NCBI GenBank assembly: GCA_003427395.1
Contig: BFEA01000898.1
Span: 346,064 to 369,028 of the forward strand
Source: Chara braunii
Taxonomy: Eukaryota > Streptophyta > Charophyceae > Charales > Characeae
Direction: 5' to 3'
Length of the DNA stretch: 22,965 nucleotides
Shown here: positions 1 through 10,700 of the stretch, piece by piece
How the letters are laid out: every line of letters begins with the position of its first letter
Position numbering within the stretch: position 1 is the first letter of the stretch
The notes under the pieces: generated by a model
Seen by the model: only the letters and a program-made list of their open reading frames with translations
Databases searched by the model: none
Told to the model about the DNA's origin: nothing
Program-made: the position numbers and the translations under genes

Positions 1-34
<34 letters not shown>
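1..34. repeat. (CA)n microsatellite
   Basis: Uninterrupted CA dinucleotide repeat at the very start of the window, probably continuing upstream. It is typical of eukaryotic nuclear DNA. Confidence 0.97.
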
Positions 35-37
<3 letters not shown>

Positions 38-560
38 CCATTTCTTAATAAAATTAAAAGAAATTAAGAAAGTAATTCAGTAAATAAATAATAAAATAAT
101 AAATAAATAAATAGACAAATATTAATAATAAAAACCTTTTTTTTTTAATAAAAGGAAATAAATAAGTAAAAAAAACAATAATAAAATGAATAAAATAAAT
201 AAGATATAATGAAATAAATTTAAAAAATATACATATATAAAAAAATAATAAAGTAAATAAAATTAAAAAAATGAAATTAATTTTTTTTATAAAAAATAAA
301 AATAAAGTAAACTAGTAAATAAATAATAAAAAAAATTAATAAAAGAAGTTAATAAATAAATAAGTAAATTAACAAAAATAAAATAAATAGAGTAAAATAA
401 AATAAATAAATAAAAAATAAAATAAAATAAATAAAAAAATAAAAAGATAAAATAAAAAATAAAATAAATAAAATGAATAAACTAAATAAATAAAACAAAA
501 TAAAATAAAACAAAAATAAAATAAGATTAAATTAAATAAAATAAAGAATTGTATAAAATT
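35..560. repeat. A/T-rich low-complexity tract (AAATA/AATAA type)
   Basis: About 525 bases made almost only of A and T, with loosely periodic AAATA, AATAA and AAAAT words and hardly any C or G. All frames are closed by frequent TAA. It is simple-sequence DNA grown next to the CA repeat. I see no gene or regulatory site in it. Confidence 0.9.
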
Positions 561-2217
561 ATAAAGATAGATACCTATCCAACCAATAAAACGAAGGAAA
601 CTTCAAAGGTTTGCCTACAGCCCCGGTACCAACCCACCGATAGCCTAGTGCACGCCCTTGTTGCAAACTTGACAAAACTTTGGTATGTGTACCACATAAC
701 AAGGCTAGGCATACCAGTTATGGGTCACCGGCTACTTGCTTGATAGAAATATGGAACTAAAAGTAACAACATAAAAATAAAGAGCGAATGGAAGACTGAC
801 AAATAAAACAAAAGCAAAACCCGTTTCTTCTCATGGGTCACGACCACCAATGCACCATCCGAAACGACACAACTGACACGCAAGAGTACAAACAGGCGCA
901 CGAGGAAGGAAGAGTAGATACGACGAAAAACGAGAACGGACATAGTCGCACACCATCCAACTACAACGAAAAAATGACCTTCTGCAATACGCTACGAGAC
1001 AACATGCACCCTACCCCTAATTAGTTCCCAGCAACAACTACACNAGCGCAAAGCGCAGTTGCTGTATACCNCATATCCCCCCTACAAAGCAAGGCTATCC
1101 ACTACACANCTACNTGCCACCTATCCGAATCTCCTACAGGGCTACCCCCAGCAAGCTCCTTGCTCCCTCCTCCCCCCCTCTCAGAACTCGATCTATACGT
1201 TCGCACCTCAGGTCAACNACACCCGTAAAAACATACCACCAGGAGACATACCACCTCGAGGCGTCACTACGAAACAAACGTACAGNGCAGCACACTACCA
1301 CCATAGCCCGTCTGACGCATAAAAAACAAAAAGCTACAAGACAATAAACAAAAAAGCGTCGCCAACTTGCCTCTGCCCACCCACGTTTGCCCACATAACG
1401 CATATGGTCCACTCCAACCCCGCCTTCAAAATATGTATGAAAAATTCTCCCTTCNTGACCTGCCGACCCGTTACCGCTCCCTGCAATCTCGACACTAGCG
1501 TACACCCTCCCCCACCCTGTTCACCAAAAATGCAGATACAACACGCACCCTACGATCTTCGCTACCCACATGATTACCCCTTAATCATACCCCACAAAAT
1601 GACCAATCACGCAAAACTCCTATGGCTTGCACTTAGTNACCATTGGCCACACTCTAGATGGCGCACNCTACTTCCTTACATATACTCCGTCCTACTCGCC
1701 ATACCACACCAACGCTAGCCTGCTGTTTCATGCCGCGTGCAAAGCCTTTTCATCCNCATCTCCCCTACTNGAGCAGATCTGCTCACGTACTGATACTGGT
1801 TCAAGGAAGCAGTCTGGCGCGCTACGGTGTCTTGAGCAATCTGCTTACTGCGTAAGCCCGCTGACACCACGCTGCGCTACGATCCTCGTACTATGGCGGC
1901 GGTTGACTCCCCTGCAACACCAGCCATGACAACTCAGGTACGAACTCGCTAAACTGTAACTCGGTACCACCTTGAAACCTATGACGCCCGACTTACTTAC
2001 CCCCCACCCCCCTCCCCGAACGCTAACAGGAGCCTTTACCAATTTTAACCCTACAAATGAGCTGCTATGGGTTCTAGGCGGCGAAAAGTGCACTTAAGGG
2101 CGTGCACCCCCACCTATGGTTGGGTCTTCTGACCCTCTCCTAACACCTCCTAACATGCTAACTCTAATTGCTCCTACTTTTTGTTATGTGTATACGCTGT
2201 GTATGTGTTTATGTGGC
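561..2217. other. Gene-free stretch, C/A-rich on the plus strand, with scattered N
   Basis: Composition changes abruptly from the A/T tract to a C- and A-rich plus strand with many CCCC and CACC words. Single N positions appear from 1044 onward. Short ORFs (for example 1134-1505 on minus and 1404-1718 on plus) overlap each other on both strands, contain N codons, and show no recognisable domain. I regard them as chance ORFs in skewed sequence. Nothing else can be supported here. Confidence 0.6.
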
Positions 2218-2282
2218 TAACACAGATTATAAGGCTTTTGTCTAAATGTCCCCAAAACATTTTTTTGAGGATAGCTGTGTTA
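2218..2282. repeat. Small inverted repeat, 8-bp perfect arms
   Basis: TAACACAG at 2218-2225 pairs exactly with CTGTGTTA at 2275-2282, with 49 bases between. It could be the ends of a tiny foldback element or a chance palindrome. No flanking target duplication is convincing. Confidence 0.45.
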
Positions 2283-3375
2283 ATACACAAACCCCCCCCC
2301 ACACTCTCCCGGATCGTTGATCCTGTTGCTATGGCTAGGGTTGAATCCCCACCACGTTAGACTATGCCGATCGTCCGAACTAACATGCTCATACACGCCA
2401 CAGTTAAACACTAAACTAATGGTACCCAATCTCTAACGCATCTACCACCCCTACTCACTACCTTCCATCCTCACTATACCCACCCCCCATCTCCCCACCT
2501 CACTCCCTCGCACCCTCTACCCACCCCCTAGCCCTTGTCCCCATCATCGATTACCACCCCACNCCTATATATCCTTACTTTGTGCACTTTGCAAAACAAC
2601 ATTTTTTAAGTATTGTCCTCTGCCACATCTATACGTAAAACCTCGCACNGATCTGCAAACAAGCTTCCTTCACCTTAAGACCATTGATATANGGTTTGAG
2701 ACCGATCTNCCTTTTTAATGCGCACCCCCCTACGTACATCTCATTNTACACAANGCTCCATTTTTTTGAGTNACCAACGGACCCCGCTATATACCAAATA
2801 CTTCTTGATCGCCTGAATGCGTAATGCAATGGGATGTTAAATATTGACAAATATAGCCTATGCAATACGCTATATCTCGCTCGTAATTACCATACCCTTG
2901 TACCTGTTCATAATTGTTAAGATGCCACTACGCTATAATATTAACTCAAGAAACNCTTAAAGGCGAAACGNTTTCTCCTTCTACTTGATCCCCCTTGTTT
3001 CTTGTCATATACCTTTTNGTTTGGATGATTTATTATAACTTGATTAAACCAGGAAGAAGAAGCTTATCGTCAGGCCAACCTACCATTCGGTTGNTGACAT
3101 TTTTTTTCAAAAAAAACTTAAAATAGATAACTCAACCCCCTGAGGATATGCCTGTAACACTGCGTCCTTCAGATCTAACAAACAGAAAAAAAACGCTTGT
3201 TTTTTATGCATTTACNAGCGAATGATTTTACCGCTACGAGCATACCGCTCATTGAAACACAGGCGTCTACCTCNCAATAAGACAAAGTCCTGAATTCAAT
3301 CTAATAATATTTCTACTATGTTTATAACCCCGTTATATCTAACACGGTTACAACTCTAGAATGTTCGTAAGTGTT
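2283..3375. other. Gene-free stretch
   Basis: C-rich as far as about 2570, then A/T-rich with many single N calls. A short minus ORF at 2629-2865 contains several N codons and no recognisable motif. An AAACCAGGAAGAAGAAG segment near 3045 resembles the CCAGGAG motif of the duplicated block downstream and may be a decayed outlier copy. No gene is supported. Confidence 0.55.
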
Positions 3376-3379
3376 TCAC

Positions 3380-4570
3380 TATAAGAATTGTCCACAATAT
3401 GATTCTGATACTTTAAATGCTGCTGATAAAGCTCCCACCCGGAATCTTACAAAAATCTGGTCATCAGCACGATGATGCTGACGCATAAAGGATAAATGTT
3501 TATGGTTCGTTAATACCAGGAGCAGAAGTATAGCACCTGAGCATTAAAAATCTTTGCATATGACACCCCAGGAAACGCGTTACCGTTTGTCGGATAAAAC
3601 TCTGTTNGCAATACTTTTTCGATGTTAAGTATGGCTTGATAAAACCAGGAGCGGGAAGAATAACATCAGAGCAATTCAGACCTTTGCATGCGNCACCTAA
3701 GGAAATGGNTGGTTCTNCAATGTTTTAACTGAGAAAGAGTTANGTTNATACTCCCCGAGTCNTTATATNCTACCATTCATATATAAGCAGGCACCTGCCT
3801 ACAATTGAGTTGATATCATGTACGCAATATAACCCNATTACTTCGTCATCNAGACTAATGATGTTGTACGCACCAAGATACGATAGGATAGCAAAATAGC
3901 TCTTATACGTATTAAAATCCCGGTACAGGACTAGTTAATGGTACTTCCGCAATATGGCGGAATGGTCATATTCGTACTTGGTTCGCAATAAAAATTGTAC
4001 ACAATAAGATATAAATCCCTTACTTAATCTTGCTAATGAAGCTCTCACCCGCAATCATACCTAAATCCGGTTATCAGACCATTAGACCCCACTGCCTTCT
4101 ATAGGATACAAGTCAATTGTGTAATGCCTTTCAATGATAACACATATTGGATAGATCCTTATAGCTTCTTAAAACCAGGAGGGGAAATAATATCATCAGA
4201 ACACTTTAGATTCTTGCATGTGACACATCAGAGATGACTTTAATTAACTTTTCTTATAAATATGCTCCTTCCTCCTGATCCGATACTCGCGGATCCAAAA
4301 TTGTTTTTTGAAAAATGTTAGGTTCGTACTCCCCAAGTCGCTAAAATTTCAGATATTAGGCGCGAGTATACATCTAAGTAAGTGTATAATAACTTTTACA
4401 ATTCATATATAAACTACCATGCGCCTACCATTACGATGGTATCCTATACACAATCCAATGATATTACCATAATGTATATAATCCCTTATCCAGTCTAACG
4501 ATATGTTATACACCAAGACACGGTGGGTTAACTAAAGCTCTCGAACGTATTATAATTCCTGAAAATCACT
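3380..4570. repeat. Diverged tandem duplication, ~610-660 bp period
   Basis: Ordered matching blocks recur in the same orientation. ATTGTCCACAATATGAT (3387) matches ATTGTACACAATAAGAT (3994), offset 607. GCTCCCACCCGGAATC (3431) matches GCTCTCACCCGCAATC (4041), offset 610. A CCAGGAGCRG block with TTTGCATATGACAC (3515-3570) matches 4173-4230, offset about 655, with an extra copy at 3635-3700. ATGTTGTACGCACCAAGATA (3861) matches ATGTTATACACCAAGACA (4501), offset about 640. The increasing offset reflects indels. Neither copy has a long ORF, so this is most likely an old non-coding tandem duplication or satellite remnant. Confidence 0.75.
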
Positions 4571-4640
4571 TACTATTACAAGACGATTAAACAATATTTT
4601 CACGATACGTATGCATATAGTAATTAAAAAATCAAGTAAA

Positions 4641-4643
4641 TAA

Positions 4644-4679
<36 letters not shown>

Positions 4680-4742
4680 AAAAAAATAAAAAATAAAACA
4701 AAAAATAAAAAATAAGAAACCAATTTTTTTTTTTTTTTTTTT
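4641..4742. repeat. (AAAT)n microsatellite followed by a 19-base poly-T
   Basis: About 40 bases of AAAT repeats (4641-4680) are followed by A-rich DNA with interspersed T, and then an uninterrupted T run at 4724-4742. On the minus strand the T run reads as poly-A, so it could be the tail of a retrotransposed copy, but no coding body is recognisable next to it. Confidence 0.85.
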
Positions 4743-6116
4743 GAAAAATAAAAACCTATATATAAGGAATGCTTAATCCATCTAACGCACACGAATCCCG
4801 ACACAGACTAAAGAAACTAAGGGCCCTCTCATCCGCATAGATATAACATCTTTTTGAATAGACCTCCATACCCACACTAACAAAAAATACCCGGCAGTTT
4901 CCGAAAGCATGATACACGAGGTCCCACGAAATCAATCCATTGAAGGTATATGTCAAAAATTAACATTTAGTTACACAAAAAATCTTTTTACAATTTCTCG
5001 ATACCTAGGTAATAAAGGAAAACCGTACATACTGTCTTCATACCACCACCATCCTCCCACCCCATATCACCTCTCCTTCTCCTACCTCCTATCTTCGTCC
5101 TGCTCTTCCCGTTTTTTTCTTAATACGACTACTCTTACAATCCTACAAGGACGTACATCCTACTAAATATCGGGACAAACCCCTAAACTATTCCCAGATG
5201 CTATTACCAGAATAACTTGTGAATTATTTTTTAGTTTTTAAAAAATTAAAAAATACACGAAATTCAATAGTCTACGCCACCAGTACTACAAGTAAATACT
5301 CAGGCAATGTTCTTAATTAATAACTATGCAAGAATAGCAGTCATAATCTATCTAGCTCTAGAGAAGCACATGCATACCAACCCCCCATAAAAAACACTCC
5401 CACGCACTATTGCTAATCTGCACAAGTTCGAGCATACGTCACCGAACCACTTGTGCTGCGCAAAAAACAAAAAACAAAACATACTGAATAATTTTGTAAA
5501 ATGCTNGACTCCCAACAATAATAATGATTCCCTTTTCAAAGAAATGGAATATTGAAAAAAATACAAATTACAAATGAGTAGATTCGCTGGGAAAAGCATG
5601 CACATACACGATTCCCCAAAAANTAGTTCCAAAAGATTCCAACTAATACCAACGTAACCCAACCTTGCCCCCTTGCAACATGACAAATAGAAAAGAAGGT
5701 TACATATATTCTTTCGAACAAACCATCATATAGAATTTACCAGACCACAATAGTTTGTCAGCAACTGACAACGAAACGTTACCCATCATTTATAGCCATG
5801 AACAACTTTTAGTCTCTTCTCCAAACGTCAGATTATCACAGATCATAACATGTTCACCTTCTTTTCAGATATGACGTGTAAAACTACGATCCGGTAACCA
5901 CCAGACGCTCTGCTAAGTAACACNCTGNATAAGCATCAAAGCATATGTAACCTCCACACAGGATTCGNGCGACAAAATCAACNCCCCNCCCNAAAAAACG
6001 ACCTGCTAATACCACCAAAACAGGTTCTCTCCGGATCGCTCGCAACACTTACTACGGCTCATTGACATACACGCAACCCGGGACNGATANCACACCACGN
6101 AAAACGTATAACGCCA
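4743..6116. other. Gene-free stretch
   Basis: Mixed A/T-rich DNA with an A/T patch at about 5224-5262 and N calls clustered at 5900-6100. Small ORFs on both strands (4909-5166 plus, 5348-5686 minus) are rich in Phe, Leu, Ser and Cys or cross N positions, with no recognisable domain. I do not support a gene here. Confidence 0.55.
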
Positions 6117-6617
6117 TTACCAATNGTAGCTATCCGAGATTTCCAANACACCTGACATAGATTTGCNCGCGACTAACGGTGCTTCCAATATAGCCTCCCA
6201 TTCAACAAAATCTATCCGATTGTCTGCATGCTCCTGTAGCAAATCGCTCGTCAGTAACCCCACCATCCCTGCCACTACATCTACACCATTGGTAGGAACC
6301 CCATTTGGGATATCCGTTGATGCCTTAGTCACGAAAACGGTCACTTCACAAAGTAAGCCATCACAGTAACCCAGGCCTGCACACAACTTCAAAACCAATC
6401 GCCCATCCGCAGTAACATGGTAGTGGCGAACGGAGCTGCCTCCCACCCGCTGGCTATACCCAAAATCCCTATCACCACCATCGCCTCGACAGTGGCGAAG
6501 TTCCTGAACCTCAACTGTCTTCCCAAAAACCTCGCCCACGCATGTAGTAAAGATATCCATAACTGGGCGAAACATGTCTACATGTTTGCCGTAAAAAACG
6601 CTAAGTCCCGAGCTCAC
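6117..6617 (-). CDS. Unrecognised gene-like ORF, minus strand
   Basis: This is a 166-codon open frame on the minus strand, with a GTG or an upstream junction at its 5' end rather than a good ATG; the first internal ATG lies near residue 15 (DMFRPVMDIF). The protein is rich in Val, Gly and Asp, with segments such as VGGSSVRHYHVTADGRLVLK (about 58-77) and NRIDFVEWEAILEAPLV (near 132-148). Charged and hydrophobic residues alternate in a protein-like way, unlike the neighbouring shadow ORFs. The last residues contain N codons. No domain, signal peptide or catalytic motif is recognised. The plus strand of the same interval is also open in two pieces (6163-6369 and 6417-6755), so the coding strand is uncertain. 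It may be a repeat-derived ORF. Confidence 0.35.
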   Translation of the reverse strand: MSSGLSVFYGKHVDMFRPVMDIFTTCVGEVFGKTVEVQELRHCRGDGGDRDFGYSQRVGGSSVRHYHVTADGRLVLKLCAGLGYCDGLLCEVTVFVTKASTDIPNGVPTNGVDVVAGMVGLLTSDLLQEHADNRIDFVEWEAILEAPLVAXKSMSGXLEISDSYXW

Positions 6618-7839
6618 TACGCGTCACGTACTTCCAATGATTGGATTGCTGTCTGCCGCCCTCTTCTTCTCTATGGAAATAGCCTCCTAAGTACTTGGAC
6701 TTCCTCACCTCCGATCACGATCAGACTTGTCTCACCCAAACTCGATACAGAATGATTAGTCCCTGCTGATCGCTATACAACCCTCATCAAGCATTCCCGG
6801 ACTCGCCACAAGTACACAACGCCATACACATTCTGTACAATACTGCGCTAACACAAATCGACAGACAGATGACACTGATATTGACAATAAAATGCATACC
6901 TACGCTCTATATTTATACTCTCACTACCCTCGCCTACTCACGACAAGCAATGACAACCCAAGCCTCCGCACACCTCTAAAAATCTGCACATACGGAAATG
7001 GTTACCCAATACACCCCCAACACATTACTAGAATAAGCAACGTTACGCTATTAAAAAACAAAACTAACCGAACCTGGAACAGATCAGACCCTGATAAAAT
7101 AATAATATTTTCCCGCATCTGAACCTGTACCACCCATTGAGCCAAATAACTAACACTCAACATACGCACTCATACTAAAGCAAAGCTTACTTCTAGAACC
7201 ATGTACGAAAAAATATGTCATAAATCTTTTCTGCAAAAAACACCCTTACTCCCCTTAACTGACCCCCAACTAACATTTCTTGAAAATCCAATTCCAACTC
7301 CTGCACAATAGGACCCCAGTTGTCATGTCCGCAAATGACTAACGATATGAAAACCAAATTAAAAAAATTAAAAACTAAAAATTAAAATTAAAAAATAGAA
7401 AAATTAATATTAGATATATGTATATATATATATCTATCTATCAATTGCTTTTTTAACTAAAAAAATAAAAAATATAAAAAATAATAAAAATTAAAAAATT
7501 AAATTGATAAAAAACACACTTATTAGTAGTTTTTCAAAAAACACGACCCACTCCGGTTCACAGAAATTACACGATTGGAGGGACAAATAGAAACGACCCC
7601 TCTCCCCCTGCAGATCTGATTGAGCACAGTACTACGNTGCTACACAAGTATCAAAACAATTAACACTCTCAATGATAAAACTCACCTCTCACTGCACGCT
7701 TCTAAGACATCACTAATTATATAAACCACTCATGGAAAAATANCAAATAATATTAAATANAATATACATGTCATAACTGACAGCCAGCCCCACAAACTTT
7801 CGCTTCACCTGGCTAACATCCACATCGTAACGAAAACAT
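6618..7839. other. Gene-free stretch with an A/T-rich block
   Basis: C/A-rich as far as about 7340, then a low-complexity block at roughly 7357-7510 made of AAAATT words with a (TA)n core near 7417-7440. More ordinary sequence runs on to the coding-like region. Short ORFs (6892-7122 plus, 7713-7946 minus) show no recognisable motif. No gene is supported. Confidence 0.55.
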
Positions 7840-7863
7840 GTGCAGGATGAAGACAGTATCCGC

Positions 7864-8856
7864 ATGGGTTGGCACCCGAAACTCGCATCANCGATAAGGC
7901 CATTTGCAGCTCTGCACCCGCCTAATGTGCACTGCCAGATANCCATGCTTGCTATCCCCGCAGATGTCCTCCTGCAAGTCTATGAAGCCACGGTGGGACA
8001 GACTCCATTCCTGATCGAGAATCTTTCGTTCAGTGACTGGGCTTCCNTTGTGGCCATCATGCAGAACAAGCCGNAAGAATTAGAGANCAAAATCCGAGAG
8101 TTTGCTAGCAATATCGTTGAAGTCTGCAGAAAGTCAGCAATCGAAAATAGAGAGCTGAACCTCATCATTGCCAAGGCAGAGAAGACCATCCTCGAGCTGC
8201 ACGACTACAATGCTTCACACCTCGACTCTGCTGGACAGATCTCTATCGCAGAAAGGAACGAAACTTTCACCAACGCATACATTAACCGCATATCCCTTTC
8301 CCAGGTCGAGCTAGATTACCTCAAGAAGAAAGAGGCGGGACGTAGAAACAACGCGCACACAGAGATCACTCCGATCACTGGAAATGTTGGGCACAAGTTC
8401 GGCAAGAACAGTCACTTCCTGCCGCTAGCATCCAGCTCCTGGACTTAGAAAGCGGTACAACGAGTGCATAACTGCCTTTTGACTTAGAAAGCGGTACAAC
8501 GAGTGCATAACCGCCTGTGGAAACTTGACACCTTCAATTATGCAGCACCTATCAGCGTGGAGGCTTACATGGCTCTAGCAGGACTTACTGAAGCAGATAT
8601 AGACAGCTGTCGTACGACGACAAGGAATGACACCATCCATTTCCCTCCTACAAGAGGTGGATTAGATGCTGACTTCCCTCCCATCGCAAGCCTCGAGAAG
8701 GGAAGGTGCCCAAAAAAACCTCTGCTCCATCTGAAAGGCATCCCAAAGTTCCCTGCGGATTTGTCCGAACTCAAGAAGCTTTGGAACACCGGAAGACCTT
8801 ACCTGAAGTGTACCTGCCTCAGCTGGATGGTAACTTCACATGGTTCGACCACATGA
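7864..8856 (+). pseudogene. Unrecognised large protein, N-terminal part (two in-frame TAGs)
   Basis: The first ATG in this frame is at 7864; the frame is open from a TAA at 7828, so an upstream exon is possible. It encodes helical, charged sequence (for example residues near IREFASNIVEVCRKSAIENRE and AEKTILELHDYN), stops at TAG 8446-8448, and after a duplicated segment at TAG 8485-8487. It then continues in the same frame as RVHNRLWKLDTFNYAAPISV through about 8790. There the good protein sequence moves to another frame. Either the gene is decayed, or the stops lie in an intron: a GT at about 8384 and TTAG at 8448 or 8487 would fit. No known domain is recognised. Several N codons lie in the first 90 residues. 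Together with the next segments it forms one ~900-codon coding-like unit. Confidence 0.5.
8442..8519 (+). repeat. 39-bp tandem duplication, in frame, carrying a TAG
   Basis: Two nearly identical units start with GACTTAGAAAGCGGTACAAC at 8442 and at 8481. They differ only in the last bases (ACTGCCTTTT against ACCGCCTGTGG). The period of 39 is 13 codons, so the frame is the same on both sides, and each unit contains the same in-frame TAG. If the unit spans an intron end, the duplication would supply two alternative TTAG acceptors. Confidence 0.9.
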
Positions 8857-9599
8857 TCTGGTATGTCATCGGCAACCTGGACAAGGTTGATCCACGCGCA
8901 CCGTCTGACAAGATTCGGATGCTCGAATTCCAAGCTCTCCTGCAGACCTCATGGAGGAAGCCTATCATGGCGCAAATCTCCTTCATATTTATGCGGGAAT
9001 ACATGATCAAGATCGTCCACTTGATCACCCAGAACAGAACCATCACTGCTGAAGAAATCCTCAACTACGAAGATTTCAGAAATGTACCTTTCGTCTACAA
9101 ATTCACCGCTGCCATTCTGCCAGGTGCTGAAGGGCTCATGGCGCAACCAGCGAACAGGCACAGCCGCCCCGACTTCGAAGGGAACTCACTCAGAAGGTGC
9201 CGACAAATGAGACTGGGCTCTGCCTCTGTACTGATATCTGCACTCACTCCCACAACTCCATCTGCCACGAACACACCGCTACAACATGCACACTCTGGCA
9301 CTCCAACTGCTGAACCCTGCAACACCGCTCCAACCTCTACACAACCAAATATCATCGCACCTTCTCAGGCCACACACACTCCCGCAACTGCCACTGCTCA
9401 GATCCACACCTCCACAACACCCACCACCCAACAGCACGAACCCAACAGAACACCGCAACCACTCACAACCACAACCATGTCAGCTGCAAACCGCAGCACT
9501 CCAACTACTGCCACAGCACACGCCGCACAAACCCCTCATACCAGCAGCACGCCAAGTCTGAACCGCAATTGCGCCCGTACCTCAGTTTCCGCATGTTAA
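8706..9599 (+). pseudogene. Unrecognised large protein, middle part (shifted frame)
   Basis: The protein-like sequence switches to this frame near 8790 (LPEVYLPQLDGNFTWFDH...), so residues encoded before that point are probably out-of-frame shadow. The segment from LPEVYLPQ to about AQPANRH (8800-9160) is compact, mixed and helical-looking, with aromatic residues (WFDHMIWYVIGNLD) and acidic pairs. After it comes a long Thr/Pro/Ala/Gln-rich tail (9240-9560) encoded by C/A-rich DNA, which looks like a disordered linker. The frame ends at a TGA/TAA region by 9599, whereas the adjacent frame opens after its TGA at 9559-9561. The shift back must therefore fall between about 9562 and 9596, or an intron lies there. 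No family is recognised; a lineage-specific transposon protein or a host gene are both possible. Confidence 0.5.
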
Positions 9600-10533
9600 C
9601 AACGCCGATAGAACAAGAGTCTATGGCTTTGCAACTGCTAAACTCACAAGCAATGCCTTTGCCACCACCGCTGCACAACTGGGAACTCGGCACCCACTGA
9701 CCGTCACCAACGCCGCCATAAAAATTTATACCTCCGCGCTGCACTCGGCACAAGCAAACCGCAATGTCTTCAACCACAACAGCACTCCCCACAAAGCAAC
9801 AGTAGACCCCTCTCTTACCGAAGCAGAAAGGCTGGTGCGCAAGCGCGAGCAACTGCTGAGCATTGCAATGAATCCACTTCCTGAGCCCAAAAGAGCCAAG
9901 ACTAGAAGAGGCAGGAAAACTCAAAGACTAACGGTAATTCAAGAAGGGGTGCAGACAAGAAGACAAACAAGGAGGAAGGCTGCGCAATATGATGGGCGAC
10001 AACTAGTCATCCAGGACGTACTCATGGCATAACAGCAACGACAAACGTTAGTACTGGCACAACAGCAGAAGCATGCGCTAGAGCAGGCATGCGCAACCAG
10101 CAACAGACTACACACCAGCCGTCCTGAACAATCGGAAGGCAACCAAGTATGGGCGCCGCATGCGGAACAGATCATGCAACAATGGACTCTTCCAGGTGCA
10201 ACTACAGTGCTCCCCTCCGCCGGACAGGAGATTGCTGAGAACCGAGATGTAATCCAGATTAGCAGCAGTGACGTCAATAATGAAGAAAAGAGGCAACCCC
10301 CGATCACGATCAGCTCACCTTCACCCAACACCCCGATGCGTCCAGTATCNGCCATTGATGTGCTCAGAATGAACAATGGAGCTAGCAGCNNTGAATCCTC
10401 NCTGCTCCACANNAGTAGCGAAAACACAACCGGCTTNGCTGAGTCGCAGTCATCTGAGGAGTCCTGGAAACGAGTTTGCAGAAGACTTAGCCCAAACTAT
10501 CACTGCAGTTTTGCCAANATTACTAGGGGTTAA
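9562..10533 (+). pseudogene. Unrecognised large protein, basic C-terminal part (TAA interruption)
   Basis: This is in the same frame as the N-terminal part. It is open from 9562: PQFPHVNNADRTRVYGFATA, then a strongly basic stretch (EPKRAKTRRGRKTQR and TRRQTRRKAAQ at about 9880-9985) that resembles a nuclear localisation or nucleic-acid-binding tail. A TAA at 10030-10032 interrupts it. The same frame then continues without a break into Gln-rich sequence (QQRQTLVLAQQQKHALEQA) and a Ser/Glu-rich stretch with N codons near 10350-10440. The TAA sits in a run of CAA/CAG codons, so a CAA-to-TAA change is the simplest explanation. The basic and Gln-rich tail suggests a nuclear protein, but no domain is identified. 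Confidence 0.5.
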
Positions 10534-10612
10534 GTGGCTACAGAACCAGCTGGACCTGCTTGATACATTGCTTAATATTGGCAATACTGAGTGCGCTACT
10601 AGCTCACTATAG
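10460..10612 (+). pseudogene. Unrecognised large protein, last segment (second frameshift)
   Basis: From about 10460 the more protein-like sequence lies in a third frame: GNEFAEDLAQTITAVLP followed by LLGVKWLQNQLDLLDTLLNI, an amphipathic leucine-rich helix, ending at TAG 10610-10612. The preceding frame here gives only a short, less convincing tail to 10533. The stop falls inside the first unit of the 48-bp hairpin repeat. The shift again indicates decay, sequence error or an unseen intron. Confidence 0.4.
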
Positions 10613-10700
10613 ATAATGTGCTACGAAGGTAGTAGCACGAACTTTCTTACCCACTTTAGACGATGTGCTGCGAAGGTTGTTGCACGAGTTTTTTTCTTCT
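10604..10700 (+). repeat. Two 48-bp tandem units, each with a hairpin
   Basis: Unit 1 starts with CACTATAGATAATGTGCTAC (10604) and unit 2 with CACTTTAGACGATGTGCTGC (10652). Unit 1 contains a perfect 7-bp hairpin, GTGCTAC-gaaggta-GTAGCAC. Unit 2 keeps the fold as GTGCTGC-gaaggtt-GTTGCAC, with one mismatch and one G-T pair. T-rich tracts follow. It directly abuts the end of the large decayed gene, so it could be a 3' UTR element. A weaker relative (CTATAGATAAAATACGCTAC) is seen near 11291. Confidence 0.75.

Noticed and set aside
725-2093. Several overlapping small ORFs at the left side
   Set aside because: They overlap on both strands, cross N positions, and show only compositional bias.
2338-2350. 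tRNA T-arm-like GGGTTGAATCCCC
   Set aside because: No matching D-arm, anticodon arm or acceptor stem at the right distances.
9505-10427. Minus-strand ORFs opposite the large decayed gene
   Set aside because: Cys/Ser/Val-rich shadows of the Gln-, Thr- and Arg-rich plus-strand frame.
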